Shown one piece after another: positions 18,408 to 29,700 of a stretch of 64,000 nt of DNA (within the stretch, counting starts at the first letter, position 1; each line of letters opens with the position of its first letter). Below the pieces are notes generated by a model, which did not search any database, was not told where the DNA came from, and saw only the letters and a program-made list of their open reading frames with translations. The translations under genes and the position numbers were made by a program. Location of the stretch: assembly GCA_946628415.1 (NCBI GenBank), contig CAMOWK010000008.1, positions 43,757 to 107,756 on the forward strand, read 5' to 3'. The stretch comes from an uncultured Lachnospiraceae bacterium. Lineage in GTDB: Bacteria; Bacillota; Clostridia; Lachnospirales; Lachnospiraceae.

Positions 18408-20687
18408 ATGATTAAACTCTATGACACAGGTGCGTATCTCGTGCATGGAAAAGACCTCATTCCGGATGACGGACAGGCTGAGGCAAAGCTTAGGGGTGAG
18501 GACTTAAATACTACGAGAGAGGAAGCGGGAAAAGCCACTATGGCATATAATATCCTTAATTCTCACAACACATCCGGTGACATGGCAAATCTTAAGATAA
18601 AGTTCGATAAGATGACTTCGCATGACATCACATTTGTTGGAATCATACAGACAGCGAGAGCATCGGGGCTTAAGGAATTTCCTATTCCGTACGTCCTTAC
18701 CAATTGTCACAACTCACTTTGTGCAGTTGGCGGTACAATAAACGAAGATGATCACATGTTCGGACTTTCATGTGCAAAGAAGTATGGCGGAATCTACGTT
18801 CCTCCTCATCAGGCTGTTATTCACCAGTATGCAAGAGAAATGCTTGCAGAATGCGGTGCTATGATACTTGGCTCTGACAGCCACACCAGATACGGAGCAC
18901 TCGGTACCATGGCGATAGGTGAAGGCGGCGGCGAGCTTGCAAAACAGCTCCTTGGAAAAACCTACGATGTTGCAAAGCCGGACGTTGTAGCTATATATCT
19001 TGACGGTGAAGTAGCTAAGGGAGTTGGCCCTCAGGACGTTGCGCTCGCTATAATTGGGGCAACATTTAAAAACGGTTATGTCAAGAATAAGGTAATGGAA
19101 TTTGTCGGCCCGGGTGTGGATGCACTTTCGGCTGATTTCAGAATCGGTATTGACGTAATGACAACGGAAACAACATGTCTCTCATCTATCTGGAAGACAG
19201 ATGAGAAGGTAAAGGAATGGTATGACATTCACGGAAGAAGTGATGCATATAAGGAAATGAATCCGGGAGATGTTGCCTACTATGACGGCGTATGCTACGT
19301 TGATCTTTCAAAGATTAAACCTATGATTGCAATGCCGTTCCATCCAAGCAATGTTTATACAATAGAAGAACTGAACGCAAATCTTTCTGACATCCTTCAT
19401 GATGTTGAAGAGAAGGGCAGAAAGCAGCTTTCGGGTGATGTAGAGTTTAAGCTTTCGGATAAGATAAGAAATGGCAGACTTTACGTTGAACAGGGAATAA
19501 TTGCAGGATGTGCCGGCGGTGGATATGAGAATATCTGCGCGGCAGCGGATATACTTCGCGGACAATTTATAGGAAGTGACGAGTTCACACTTTCGGTTTA
19601 CCCTGCAAGTACACCTATAATGATGCAGCTTGCTAAGAACGGAACAGTTGCAGATCTTATAGAAACAGGCGCTATCGTTAAGACGGCATTCTGCGGACCA
19701 TGCTTCGGTGCAGGTGATACTCCGGGTAACGGAGCTCTCAGTATAAGACATTCGACAAGAAACTTCCCTAACAGAGAAGGTTCTAAGATTCAGAATGGAC
19801 AGATAGCTTCTGTTGCACTTATGGATGCAAGAAGTATTGCGGCTACTGCTGCAAATAAGGGCTTCCTTACTCCTGCAACAGATCTTGATATAGAATATAC
19901 GGGACCTACATATTTCTTTGATCAGAAGATTTATGCAAACAGAGTTTATAATGGTTTCGGTAATCCAAAACCTGAAGAAGAGATTAAATTCGGACCGAAC
20001 ATAAAAGACTGGCCGGAAATGCCTGCTCTTACAGAGCATCTTCTTCTTAAGATGGCATCCGTTATCATGGATCCCGTTACTACTACGGATGAGCTTATTC
20101 CTTCGGGTGAGACATCAAGTTTCAGATCCAATCCTATAGGTCTTGCAGAGTTTACATTATCAAGAAGAGATCCTCTTTATGTGGGACGTGCAAAGGCTGT
20201 TCATGAGATTGAGATAGAGAGAGAAAAGGGTGAACATCTCTGCCACATAAATGATGAGATTCATGATATAGTTAAGACATTTAAAGAAAAATTCCCTGAT
20301 GTTAAGGGAAGTGATGTTGGCGTAGGAAGCACTATCTTCGCTATTAAGCCGGGTGATGGTTCAGCGAGAGAACAGGCTGCGTCCTGTCAGAAGGTTCTCG
20401 GCGGATGGGCTAACATAGCAAAAGAATATGCAACCAAGAGATACAGATCGAATCTTATCAACTGGGGTATGCTTCCGTTTGTTATAAGTGAAGATGTAAG
20501 CTTTGACGTGGATGATTACATTTTCATTCCTAACATCAAGGATGCACTTAAGAATAAAGATGAAATAATCAAGGCATATATAGTTAATAAGGATATGAAG
20601 GAGATAGAGCTTCGTCTCGGTGAACTTACGGATGATGAAAGAACGATAATTGATAAGGGATGTCTTATCAATTACTATCGTGACTGA
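18408..20687 (+). CDS. aconitate hydratase family protein
   Basis: A 759-residue [4Fe-4S] hydro-lyase that should interconvert citrate, cis-aconitate and isocitrate or act on a similar hydroxy acid. Cluster-binding cysteines are visible in TAFCGPCFG and an earlier Cys (NCHNSLC or GLSC region). [20 protein letters not shown] and the C-terminal swivelling domain with GSAREQA and [12 protein letters not shown] are diagnostic. The length and the REQAASC version resemble the YbhJ-like hydratase branch, so a non-citrate substrate is possible. A strong AGGAGG precedes the ATG. No citrate synthase or isocitrate dehydrogenase gene is adjacent. Confidence 0.85.
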   Translation: MIKLYDTGAYLVHGKDLIPDDGQAEAKLRGEDLNTTREEAGKATMAYNILNSHNTSGDMANLKIKFDKMTSHDITFVGIIQTARASGLKEFPIPYVLTNCHNSLCAVGGTINEDDHMFGLSCAKKYGGIYVPPHQAVIHQYAREMLAECGAMILGSDSHTRYGALGTMAIGEGGGELAKQLLGKTYDVAKPDVVAIYLDGEVAKGVGPQDVALAIIGATFKNGYVKNKVMEFVGPGVDALSADFRIGIDVMTTETTCLSSIWKTDEKVKEWYDIHGRSDAYKEMNPGDVAYYDGVCYVDLSKIKPMIAMPFHPSNVYTIEELNANLSDILHDVEEKGRKQLSGDVEFKLSDKIRNGRLYVEQGIIAGCAGGGYENICAAADILRGQFIGSDEFTLSVYPASTPIMMQLAKNGTVADLIETGAIVKTAFCGPCFGAGDTPGNGALSIRHSTRNFPNREGSKIQNGQIASVALMDARSIAATAANKGFLTPATDLDIEYTGPTYFFDQKIYANRVYNGFGNPKPEEEIKFGPNIKDWPEMPALTEHLLLKMASVIMDPVTTTDELIPSGETSSFRSNPIGLAEFTLSRRDPLYVGRAKAVHEIEIEREKGEHLCHINDEIHDIVKTFKEKFPDVKGSDVGVGSTIFAIKPGDGSAREQAASCQKVLGGWANIAKEYATKRYRSNLINWGMLPFVISEDVSFDVDDYIFIPNIKDALKNKDEIIKAYIVNKDMKEIELRLGELTDDERTIIDKGCLINYYRD

Positions 20688-20728
20688 TGGAAGGTTCTAC
20701 TTAAGGTTTTATGAAAGGGTGATGTATT

Positions 20729-21199
20729 ATGTTTGGTATACCAATGTCAATGGCAGCGGTTTGGATCATAATAGCAGGCATTGCGCTTCTTATTGAAGCT
20801 ATAACTACAGGACTGACCTCAATATGGTTTACCATTGGTGCATTTGTAGCTGCGGTAGCTGCATGGCTTGGGGCAGGACTGCCTGTTCAGATAGTTATAT
20901 TTCTTGTTGTTTCCATAGCTCTTATGCTGCTTGTCAGACCTCTTGCGAAAAAGAAGGTGACGGGTGAGATAATACCCACAAATGCCGACTCTCTAATCGG
21001 TAAGAGGCTTGTTGTAAAGGAAGAAGTAAATAACAGCGAGAAAAAAGGAATGGCAACAGTCGGTGATATAGACTGGAGGCTTAATTCTGTAGACGGAAGC
21101 ATTATTAAAGAGGGAAGCGTTGTTATAGTAAAAGCGATTGAAGGCACCAAACTTATGGTGGTTTCTGAACTCAGTGAAAATGCTGGACAAAGCATTTAA
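20729..21199 (+). CDS. NfeD-family membrane protein
   Basis: A 156-residue short NfeD protein (without the ClpP-like protease part). Two or three hydrophobic helices fill residues 5-72, followed by the OB-fold domain (about 90-150) with IGKRLVVKEE and GSVVIVKAIEGTKLMV. NfeD proteins are encoded beside SPFH proteins and are thought to work with them in membrane organisation; the SPFH gene follows here after 32 bases, so they are probably one operon. Confidence 0.88.
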   Translation: MFGIPMSMAAVWIIIAGIALLIEAITTGLTSIWFTIGAFVAAVAAWLGAGLPVQIVIFLVVSIALMLLVRPLAKKKVTGEIIPTNADSLIGKRLVVKEEVNNSEKKGMATVGDIDWRLNSVDGSIIKEGSVVIVKAIEGTKLMVVSELSENAGQSI

Positions 21200-21231
21200 A
21201 TAAATAATAAAAAGTTTTTAGGAGGTTTATT

Positions 21232-22209
21232 ATGGGTGGAGGACAGATTGCATTTATAGTATTTTTATTCATTCTTGTGGTTGTAATACTAAGTTCAATC
21301 AGTGTTGTAAGACAGGCAAATGCTTACATCATTGAGAGACTTGGTACTTATAACAGTACATGGAGGGTTGGTCTTCATTTCAAGATGCCTGTTATCGACA
21401 AGATAGTCAAGAGAGTTTCACTTAAGGAGCAGGTGGCAGATTTCCCACCTCAGCCGGTGATTACAAAGGATAATGTTACCATGAGAATAGACACGGTTCT
21501 TTTCTTCCAGATAACAGATCCAAAGCTTTACACATATGGTGTTGAGAATCCTATAGCAGCTATAGAAAATCTTACAGCTACTACACTTCGTAACATCATT
21601 GGTGAGCTTGAACTTGATCAGACTCTTACTTCAAGAGAGATAATCAATGCCAAGATGAGAGCTACACTTGATGAGGCTACAGATCCATGGGGAATCAAGG
21701 TAAACCGTGTTGAGCTTAAAAACATCATTCCACCTGCAGCTATACAGGAAGCGATGGAAAAGCAGATGAAGGCAGAGCGTGAAAGACGTGAGCAGATCAT
21801 CCGTGCAGAAGGTGAGAAGAAGTCAGCCGTACTTGTTTCAGAAGGTCAGAAGGAAGCAAAAATCCTTAAGGCAGAGGCAGATAAGCAGGCAGCAATCCTT
21901 GCGGCAGAAGCTGAAAAGCAGGCAGCTATCCTTGCAGCTGAAGCTGATAGAGAAGCAAGAATTAAGAGAGCAGAAGGTGAGGCTGAAGCTATCGTAAATG
22001 TACAGAAGGCTACGGCAGAAGGTATCAGACTTGTAAATGAATCAGCTCCTACAGAGCAGGTTCTCAGAATTAAGACTCTCGAAGCATTTACAAAGGCTGC
22101 TGACGGAAAGGCAACCAAGCTTATAATTCCATCAGATATAGCAAGTGTTGCAGGACTTGTTTCAGCAGTGACAGAGACGGTCAAGACCAGTGAAAATAAC
22201 GAAAATTAA
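21232..22209 (+). CDS. SPFH/Band 7 (stomatin/paraslipin-type) membrane protein
   Basis: A 325-residue member of the stomatin/prohibitin/flotillin family that forms ring oligomers on the membrane. A hydrophobic helix at about 5-25 is followed by the Band 7 domain (about 28-195; RQANAYIIERLG, TITDP-like QITDP). Then comes an Ala/Glu-rich coiled coil (about 190-265) with near-repeats of the AEADKQAAILAAE type and a hydrophobic tail. AGGAGG precedes the ATG. Partner gene is the adjacent nfeD. A weak hairpin (AAAACAG/CTGTTTT near 22270-22289) after the gene may end transcription. Confidence 0.9.
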   Translation: MGGGQIAFIVFLFILVVVILSSISVVRQANAYIIERLGTYNSTWRVGLHFKMPVIDKIVKRVSLKEQVADFPPQPVITKDNVTMRIDTVLFFQITDPKLYTYGVENPIAAIENLTATTLRNIIGELELDQTLTSREIINAKMRATLDEATDPWGIKVNRVELKNIIPPAAIQEAMEKQMKAERERREQIIRAEGEKKSAVLVSEGQKEAKILKAEADKQAAILAAEAEKQAAILAAEADREARIKRAEGEAEAIVNVQKATAEGIRLVNESAPTEQVLRIKTLEAFTKAADGKATKLIIPSDIASVAGLVSAVTETVKTSENNEN

Positions 22210-22343
22210 TAGGCAAATTAACCAATTGAAAGTATAATTATTTAGGTATATTTGATATTCTGCCTAAAAAAACAGTTTATTTCTGTTTTCATAGATGGTA
22301 TAATATCAGCATATTATTTTTATATGCTTAAAGGGGTGACTAT

Positions 22344-23612
22344 ATGATTAAGAAGGAAATGATTGCGATGCTTCTTGCCGGCGGTCAGGGCTCCAGACTC
22401 GGAGTGCTTACTTCTAAGCTGGCAAAACCGGCAGTTGCTTTCGGTGGAAAGTATAAAATAATCGATTTTCCGCTCAGTAACTGCATCAATTCCGGAGTTG
22501 ATACTGTAGGTGTTCTTACGCAGTACAGACCGCTCCGACTCAATCAGCATATCGGTATAGGTATGCCTTGGGATCTTGATAGAAATAACGGTGGTGTTAC
22601 GGTGCTTCCGCCTTATGAGAAAGCTGATAATGCATCATGGTACACAGGTACTGCGAATGCTATTTATCAGAATCTTGAATATATGGAGTACTATAATCCT
22701 GATTATGTTCTTATTCTTTCAGGTGACCATATTTACAAGATGGATTACGAGGTAATGCTTGACTATCACAAGTCATCACATGCCGATGTAACTCTTGCTA
22801 CATATCAGGTTCCTATGGAAGAAGCGTCAAGATTCGGTGTTGTAATCACTGATGAAAACGGGGTTATCAGTGAGTTTGAAGAAAAGCCTGCACATCCTAG
22901 AAGCAATAAAGCTTCCATGGGTATTTACATATTCAGCTGGCCTGTTCTTAGGGATGCGCTTATAGAGATGAAGGATGTTCCTTCATGTGACTTTGGTAAG
23001 CATGTCATTCCACATTGCCATGAGCAGGGCAAGAAGATTGTGGCTTATGATTTCAAGGGTTATTGGAAGGACGTTGGAACACTCGGTTCATATTGGGAAG
23101 CTAATATGGAGCTTGTAGATATAATTCCTGAGTTTAATCTTTATGAGGAATTCTGGAGAATCTACACAAAGAGTGATAATCTTCCGCCGCAGTACATAGC
23201 TGATGCAAGTTCAGTTACAAAGAGTATCGTCGGTGAAGGAACTGAGATCTATGGTGAGGTTATAAACTCGGTTATAGGTTCCGGTGTTGTTATCGGCAAG
23301 GGTACGGTAGTTAAAGATTCTATCATTATGAATAATGTAACGATAGGTGAGGGAGCTACTATTGATAAGGCAATACTTGCTGAAGGCGTTTCAATCGGAA
23401 ACGAAGCAGTACTTGGTGTAGGTGAGGAAGTGCCAAATGACTTTGCACCTCATATTTATTCATTTGGACTTGTAACTATTGGTGAGAATTCAGTTATACC
23501 GGATAAGGTTCAGATCGGAAAGAACACTGCTATAGTTGGTGTTACAGATGAAGCAGACTATCCGGACGGAGTTCTAAGTAGTGGTTCAAGCATTATAAAG
23601 GTAGGTGAGTAA
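22344..23612 (+). CDS. glgC: glucose-1-phosphate adenylyltransferase, GlgC subunit
   Basis: Makes ADP-glucose for glycogen synthesis; 422 residues. The nucleotide-binding loop ([12 protein letters not shown], 9-20), [19 protein letters not shown] and the left-handed beta-helix C-terminus (repeats such as [15 protein letters not shown]) mark it as GlgC. A TATAAT at 22299-22304 is the likely -10 box. glgD starts one base after the stop, so both subunits are made together; in Firmicutes GlgC and GlgD form a hetero-oligomer. The rest of the glycogen pathway is not in the window. Confidence 0.95.
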   Translation: MIKKEMIAMLLAGGQGSRLGVLTSKLAKPAVAFGGKYKIIDFPLSNCINSGVDTVGVLTQYRPLRLNQHIGIGMPWDLDRNNGGVTVLPPYEKADNASWYTGTANAIYQNLEYMEYYNPDYVLILSGDHIYKMDYEVMLDYHKSSHADVTLATYQVPMEEASRFGVVITDENGVISEFEEKPAHPRSNKASMGIYIFSWPVLRDALIEMKDVPSCDFGKHVIPHCHEQGKKIVAYDFKGYWKDVGTLGSYWEANMELVDIIPEFNLYEEFWRIYTKSDNLPPQYIADASSVTKSIVGEGTEIYGEVINSVIGSGVVIGKGTVVKDSIIMNNVTIGEGATIDKAILAEGVSIGNEAVLGVGEEVPNDFAPHIYSFGLVTIGENSVIPDKVQIGKNTAIVGVTDEADYPDGVLSSGSSIIKVGE

Positions 23613-23613
23613 T

Positions 23614-24738
23614 ATGAGAGCGATAGGTATCATTTTAGCAGGTGGAAACAGCAGTAGGATGGGAGACTTATCAGCTAAGCGTGCAGTAGCAGCTATGCCA
23701 ATCGCAGGATGCTATAGAGCTATTGACTTCTCACTTTCCAATATGGCTAATTCACATATTCAGAAGGTTGCAGTTTTTACACAGTACAATTCACGTTCAC
23801 TTAATGAGCACCTTAATTCCTCCAAGTGGTGGGATTTCGGAAGAAAGCAGGGTGGTCTTTATGTATTCACACCTACTATAACAGCTACAAACAGTGACTG
23901 GTACAGAGGTACTGCAGACGCATTATATCAGAACATCAGTTTCCTTAAGAATGCTCATGAGCCGTATGTAGTTATAGCATCCGGTGACGGAATTTATAAG
24001 CTTGATTATAATAAGGTTCTGGAGTATCATATCGCAAAGGGCGCAGATATCACAGTAGTCACCAAAGATATAAGTCCTGAAGATGATGACATCACAAGAT
24101 TCGGTGTCGTTAAGGTTTCAGATGAAGGAAGGATCTTAGACTTCGAGGAGAAGCCGGTTGTAACAGATACACATACAGCATCAATCGGTGTTTATGTTAT
24201 CAGAAGAAGACAGCTTATAGAGCTTCTTGAGGCAGCTTCTGTAGAAGGAAGGACAGACTTCGTTAAAGATATTCTTATCAGATATAAGAATGTTAAAAAG
24301 ATAAACGCATACAAGATGGATTCATACTGGAGGAATGTAGCTTCTTCAGATTCATATTACAGAACGAATATGGATTTCCTTAAGAAGGATGTAAGAGATC
24401 ATTTCTTCAGAGAGCAGCCAAGCATTTATACAAAGGTTGAAGATCTTCCGCCTGCGAAGTATAATGGAGACGCTAAGGTTTCAAACAGCTTAGTTGCAAG
24501 TGGTTCTATTATAAACGGAGAAGTTACTGATTCAATTCTTTTCAAGAAAGTTTATATAGGTAATAACTGCGTTATAAAGAATTCAATCATATTAAATGAT
24601 GTTCACATTGGAGACAATTGTGTCATCGAAAACTGTATAGTAGAAAGTAGAGATACTATCAGAGCAAACACGGTTCATAAAGGTGAGCCGGGAAATCCTG
24701 AGGTAATCATAGAGAAAAGCTTCAGATATACATTATAA
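23614..24738 (+). CDS. glgD: glucose-1-phosphate adenylyltransferase regulatory subunit GlgD
   Basis: A 374-residue GlgC paralogue that raises activity of GlgC in Firmicute ADP-glucose pyrophosphorylase. The start loop is kept in changed form (ILAGGNSSRMGDL) and the protein is shorter than GlgC, as expected. The beta-helix C-terminus (NSIILNDVHIGDNCVIENC) is present. The ATG at 23614 lies one base after the glgC stop and its ribosome-binding site (AGGTAGGTGAG) overlaps the glgC end, showing translational coupling. Confidence 0.93.
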   Translation: MRAIGIILAGGNSSRMGDLSAKRAVAAMPIAGCYRAIDFSLSNMANSHIQKVAVFTQYNSRSLNEHLNSSKWWDFGRKQGGLYVFTPTITATNSDWYRGTADALYQNISFLKNAHEPYVVIASGDGIYKLDYNKVLEYHIAKGADITVVTKDISPEDDDITRFGVVKVSDEGRILDFEEKPVVTDTHTASIGVYVIRRRQLIELLEAASVEGRTDFVKDILIRYKNVKKINAYKMDSYWRNVASSDSYYRTNMDFLKKDVRDHFFREQPSIYTKVEDLPPAKYNGDAKVSNSLVASGSIINGEVTDSILFKKVYIGNNCVIKNSIILNDVHIGDNCVIENCIVESRDTIRANTVHKGEPGNPEVIIEKSFRYTL

Positions 24739-24808
24739 ATTCTAAATGCAAACTGCAAATGTCAGAGGTTTTTTAAAGCCCTGAGGTAGTAATAGGAGGG
24801 TAAAACAT

Positions 24809-25084
24809 ATGCAGATTACAGACGTTAGAGTAAGAAAGATTGCCAAGGAAGGAAAGATGAAAGCCGTCGTATCCATAACGATTGACAATGAATTCGTAAT
24901 TCATGACATCAAGGTTATCGAAGGCGAAAAAGGGCTCTTCATAGCTATGCCTAGCAGGAAGTCTTCAGATGGTGAGTACAGAGACATCGCTCACCCGATT
25001 AATTCAGAAACAAGGGAGAATATCCAGAGGTTGATTCTTGAAAAGTATGAAACTACTTCTTTTGAAGAAGCTGATGAAGTATAA
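24809..25084 (+). CDS. spoVG: SpoVG family regulator
   Basis: A 91-residue SpoVG protein ([27 protein letters not shown]). SpoVG is a small nucleic-acid-binding regulator linked to septum formation, sporulation and surface traits in Firmicutes. It is also kept in non-sporulating Lachnospiraceae, so it does not prove sporulation. AGGAGGG precedes the ATG; a strong terminator follows. Confidence 0.95.
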   Translation: MQITDVRVRKIAKEGKMKAVVSITIDNEFVIHDIKVIEGEKGLFIAMPSRKSSDGEYRDIAHPINSETRENIQRLILEKYETTSFEEADEV

Positions 25085-25108
25085 GTCTTGAAAGTTTACT
25101 GAACTTTG

Positions 25109-25137
25109 TCGCCACGCTATAAGCGTGGCGATTTTTA
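25109..25137 (+). terminator. terminator of spoVG
   Basis: TCGCCACGC pairs with GCGTGGCGA (9 bp, 5-base loop) and is followed by TTTTT. Confidence 0.92.
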
Positions 25138-25235
25138 AGTTTGCCCGGTTTATTCGTTTATGGTTGAAACAGTTTGAAAAAAGATATAGAATAAGGCGGA
25201 TTAGATTTAAATAAAACTGAATGGAGATTATTATA

Positions 25236-25958
25236 ATGAGCGATCTGAAAGCAGTCATACTTGCAGCAGGCAAGGGAACAAGAATGAAATCTGAATTACC
25301 AAAGGTTCTTCACAAAGTTAAGGGAAGAACTATGGTTGAATATGTTATAAGTGCCGCAAAGGGTGCCGGTGCCGACAAAATATGTGTTATTGTCGGATAT
25401 AAGGGCGATATGGTGAGAGAAAGTCTCAAAGATATACCGCTTAACTTTGCCGAGCAAAAGGAGCAGCTTGGTACAGGGCATGCAGTAAAATGTGCGTCGG
25501 AGTTTATCGGAAATGAAGGAACAACCCTTATTCTTTGCGGAGATACACCTCTTATAAAAAGCGAGACGCTGAAAATGCTGTATGACAGACATAAAGAGTC
25601 AGGAAATGATGTAACTGTGCTGTCAGCCATATTTGATGATCCTTTTGGATACGGAAGAATAATAAGAGACGAAAACGGTTCATTCAGCGCGATAACCGAA
25701 GAGAAGGATTGTAATGATGAAGAAAAAAAGGTACAGGAAGTCAACTCGGGAATGTATCTTTTCAGTTCAGATAAGCTCAGCACAGCACTTGGACTTATTA
25801 CAAATGATAATGCCCAGGGAGAGTATTATCTTACCGATACTATAAAAATAATCAAAGATATGGGTGGTAAGGTTGAGGCTGTATCTGTTTCAGACAGAAA
25901 TGAGATTATGGGTGTTAATACTGTCCAGCAGCTTGAGGTTGCGGAAACACTCATATAA
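25236..25958 (+). CDS. GlmU-type N-acetylglucosamine-1-phosphate uridyltransferase domain protein (monofunctional)
   Basis: A 240-residue nucleotidyltransferase matching the N-terminal half of GlmU: LAAGKGTRMKSELPKVLHKV loop, QLGTGHAV, CGDTPLI, EVNSGMYLF and the final DRNEIMGVNT. It should transfer UMP to GlcNAc-1-phosphate, giving UDP-GlcNAc. It ends where the left-handed beta-helix acetyltransferase half would begin; the DNA after the stop shows no continuation, and pth follows 51 bases later. So it is either a single-function enzyme or a paralogue. The ATG at 25236 has GGAG nine bases upstream; an earlier ATG (25221) includes that site. Confidence 0.85.
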   Translation: MSDLKAVILAAGKGTRMKSELPKVLHKVKGRTMVEYVISAAKGAGADKICVIVGYKGDMVRESLKDIPLNFAEQKEQLGTGHAVKCASEFIGNEGTTLILCGDTPLIKSETLKMLYDRHKESGNDVTVLSAIFDDPFGYGRIIRDENGSFSAITEEKDCNDEEKKVQEVNSGMYLFSSDKLSTALGLITNDNAQGEYYLTDTIKIIKDMGGKVEAVSVSDRNEIMGVNTVQQLEVAETLI

Positions 25959-26009
25959 CGCCCCGAAATCTACTCGGAAAAGGTTGACATAATATAAAAG
26001 GAAATTGAT

Positions 26010-26567
26010 ATGAAGATAATAGTAGGACTCGGAAATCCGGGGATGAAGTACGCGGGAACAAGGCATAATACAGGTTTTTCCGTGCTTACGGGCCTTTCGG
26101 ATAAACTTAATATTCCGGTCAATAAGAAGCAGTGTAAGGCACTTGTGGGACATGGCTTTTGTAATGGCGAAAAGGTTGTTCTTGCAATGCCACAGACTTA
26201 TATGAATCTTTCAGGTGAGTCGGTTCAGGCTCTTATGTCATTTTATAAATGTGCACCGTCAGACCTGATAATTATTTATGACGATGTGGATTTAGATCCC
26301 GGTAAGCTCAGGATCAGAGCCAAGGGAAGTGCCGGTGGGCATAACGGTATAAAGAGTATCATAAGCTGTATCGGCAGCGATACATTTGACAGAGTGCGTG
26401 TTGGAGTAGGGCATAAGCCACCGGAATACGATCTTGCGGACTTTGTTCTCGGTCATTTCGATAAAGATACACTTCCTCTTATGAGAGAAGCTGTGGATAA
26501 GGCATGCGATGCCATTATGACAATAGTTTCCGATGGAATCGATACAGCGATGAACCGATACAACTGA
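26010..26567 (+). CDS. pth: peptidyl-tRNA hydrolase
   Basis: A 185-residue Pth that frees tRNA from stalled peptidyl-tRNA. Diagnostic motifs are GLGNPGMKYAGTRHNTGF (catalytic His of the RHN motif), MPQTYMNLSGE, IYDDVDLDPG (catalytic Asp) and GSAGGHNG. The pth-mfd order seen here is common in Firmicutes. Confidence 0.95.
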   Translation: MKIIVGLGNPGMKYAGTRHNTGFSVLTGLSDKLNIPVNKKQCKALVGHGFCNGEKVVLAMPQTYMNLSGESVQALMSFYKCAPSDLIIIYDDVDLDPGKLRIRAKGSAGGHNGIKSIISCIGSDTFDRVRVGVGHKPPEYDLADFVLGHFDKDTLPLMREAVDKACDAIMTIVSDGIDTAMNRYN

Positions 26568-26574
26568 TTCATGC

Positions 26575-26679
26575 CTGATAAAGCAATACCGGGTAAGTCA
26601 TCGAAGTGACAAGTATGGACAGTCGAAGTTGACCGTATTTGTAACTGATAAGGCAATACAAAGTAAGTCGCCAAAGCGA
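26575..26679. repeat. imperfect direct repeat between pth and mfd
   Basis: Two copies of about 35 bases, 26575-26609 and 26645-26679, share CTGATAA(A/G)GCAATAC, then GTAAGTC and an AAG-containing end. Between them a third AGTCGAAGTTGAC echo appears. No gene or terminator is visible here. Origin and role are unknown. Confidence 0.55.
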
Positions 26680-26708
26680 TATTAAGAGACATGGCAGGAA
26701 AGTAGATT

Positions 26709-29700
26709 ATGGAAGCATTATTTGCGCCGGTAAGAGAAGAATCGGCTGTAAAATCCATAGCTGCTTATGCAAAATCGGGGAAACTTCCGGTGCATCTCTG
26801 GGGTATAACCAGAGATATAAGAGCTCTTGTCAGTGAAGTCCTTTCGGGAAATGACACGTTTACCCTTGTCATTACCTATGATGAGGCGAGAGCAGACAAG
26901 TTGTACTCAGACTTCAGATTCTACGAGAAAACAGTATTTCAGTATCCCGCCAAGGATGCTCTGTTTTATTCGGCAGATGTACACGGAAATGTAACCACGC
27001 GTAAGAGGCTTGAAATTATAAAAAGAATACTGAATAATGAACGCACAGTAGTAATAACCACTATAGATGGTCTGATGGACATGATGCCGAAAGGGGATGT
27101 CATAAGAGGAAATGTTATTCGTATTACGAAGGACATGGATATCGACCTTGTAGGTATGAAGGAAAAACTCGTCATCATGGGTTATGAAAATGTTGCTTCT
27201 GTAGAAGGACCCGGGCAGTTTTCGGTAAGGGGTGGAATAATTGATATATACCCTCTTACGGAAGAGTGCCCTTATCGTGTTGAACTCTGGGGAGACACGG
27301 TTGATTCCATAAGAACCTTTGATGCTGAAAGTCAGAGATCCATAGAAGAAACCGACCATTGTGAGATATATCCCGCAAGAGATTTTATTCCGGATAGTAA
27401 TCTTACTGAAAGCGGCCTCAGTAAAATGGAGGCTGAGTATAAAAAACAAAGCGAAGCCTTAAAGAAGAGTTTTAAGACAGAGGAATATGCAAGACTTCGT
27501 AAAAATATGGAATATATAAGAGAAGCCCTGGAGTCATATGATTCAATGACCGGAATGGATGATCTTATTTCTTATTTCTATGAGGATACGGTTTCATTTC
27601 TGGATTATTTCCCGGACGATACATTTGTTTTTATTGATGAACCTGAAAAGACTCTGGAAAAGGCGAGAGTTTATTCGATGGAAGTAAGTATGTCCATGGA
27701 AGGGAGACTTTCAGGAGGTTATATACTTCCGGGGCAGGCAAATGTGTGCTTTAGTGACAGTTATATTGTGGAAAGGCTTGCGAACAGAAAGACGGTCCTT
27801 TTCTCCACTCTCTATAAGAAGTCAGTGGAGTTTGGAGAAAAAGCGGAATTTCAGCTTTCATCCGAGGGACTTATATCATACAGGAACAGCTTTGATGCTC
27901 TGGTTAAGGATATAAGTAAATTCCGAAGTGAAGGAAAGACGGTAGTAATCGCATCACCTTCGGTGACTCGTGCAAAGAGAATAGCGGATAACCTAAACAG
28001 CTTTGATATCCCTGCATTTTATTCCGAAAACAGGGGCAGAGTCCTCTCACCAAAGGAAGTTCTTGTTACAAAGGGAAATATCGAAGAAGGATTTATCCTT
28101 AAAAATGCAGGTCTGGTTGTCATCAGTGAAAGTGACATTTTTACAAATGAAAAGCGCGGCAGGACTAAAAAGGCAAAATATAAGGGAAGTGCTCTTCGCG
28201 ATATAGCCGAAATAAGCGTAGGGGATTATGTTGTTCATGAGCGTCATGGTATCGGAATCTACAGAGGTATAGAGAAGGTGGAGTCCGAAGGAAGGCTCAG
28301 GGACTATATCAATATAGAATATGGTGACGGTGGCAAGCTTTTTGTTCCGGTGGAGCAGATGGCTGTTGTCGGGAAGTATGCCAGCAAGGACGCCGCAAAG
28401 CCAAGGCTTAACAGACTTGGCGGCAAAGAGTGGGAAAAGACCAGAAGTCGTGTCGGAACAGAGGTTGATGCTGTTGCAAAAGAGCTTATTGATTTATATG
28501 CGACAAGGGCTCATATAAAGGGCTATGCATTTTCAAAGGATACTGTATGGCAGACTGAATTTGAGGAGCTTTTCCCATATGATGAGACACCTGATCAGCT
28601 CCGTGCCATAGAGGAAACAAAGAAGGATATGGAGAGCGAACGCATCATGGACAGACTTATCTGTGGTGATGTCGGATTCGGAAAGACTGAAATTGCTATA
28701 CGTGCGGCTTTTAAGGCTGTCCAGGACAGTAAGCAGGTGGCGTATCTGGTTCCTACGACAATACTCTGCCAGCAGCATTATGAGAATTTTACGAGCAGAT
28801 TTGCTGATTATCCTATAAAAGTAAAGATGCTTTCGAGGTTCTGTACATCGAAGGAAATCCGTGAAACTATTGCGGGGCTTGCAAAGGGAGAAGTGGATAT
28901 AGTGATAGGAACTCACAGGCTGCTTTCCAAAGACGTTTCATTTAAAGCGCTCGGACTTCTTATCATAGATGAGGAACAGAGATTTGGTGTAAGGCATAAG
29001 GAAAAGTTAAAAGAACTGAAGAAGTCGGTTGATGTACTTACACTTACGGCAACGCCTATTCCGAGAACTCTTCACATGAGCCTTATCGGTATAAGAGATA
29101 TGAGTATACTTAGTGAGGCACCGGCAAAGAGGCGGCCGATACAGACCTATGTCATGGAGTACGACAGAGAGTTTGTAAGAGAGGCTATATCAAGAGAACT
29201 GGCAAGAAACGGGCAGGTTTACTATGTTTACAACAGAGTAGACGATATAGAGAGAATTACGAATGAGCTGATGCAGATCGTGCCTTCAGCGCGCATTACA
29301 TTTGCTCACGGGAAAATGCATGAGAGAGAACTTGAGGATATAATGCATGATTTTATTTCGGGAGAGATTGATGTGCTCGTATCGACGACCATTATAGAGA
29401 CGGGGCTCGATATTCCGAATGTAAATACCATAATCGTCCATAATGCTGATAATTTCGGGCTGTCGCAGCTGTATCAGCTAAGGGGACGTGTCGGGAGAAG
29501 CAGCAGGAGTTCGTATGCATTCCTTATGTACAGGCGCGACAAGGTGATTAAGGAAGTGGCAGAGAAGAGGCTTTCTGCTATAAGAGAGTTTACCGAGCTT
29601 GGCTCGGGATATAAGATTTCGATGAAAGATCTTGAGATAAGAGGGGCTGGAAATCTTCTAGGGAAGGCTCAGTCAGGCCATATGGAGGCGGTAGGCTACG

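Noticed and set aside
19308..20039. Minus-strand 243-codon frame inside the hydratase gene
   Set aside because: Cysteine/arginine-rich shadow of a clearly conserved plus-strand gene; no start site.
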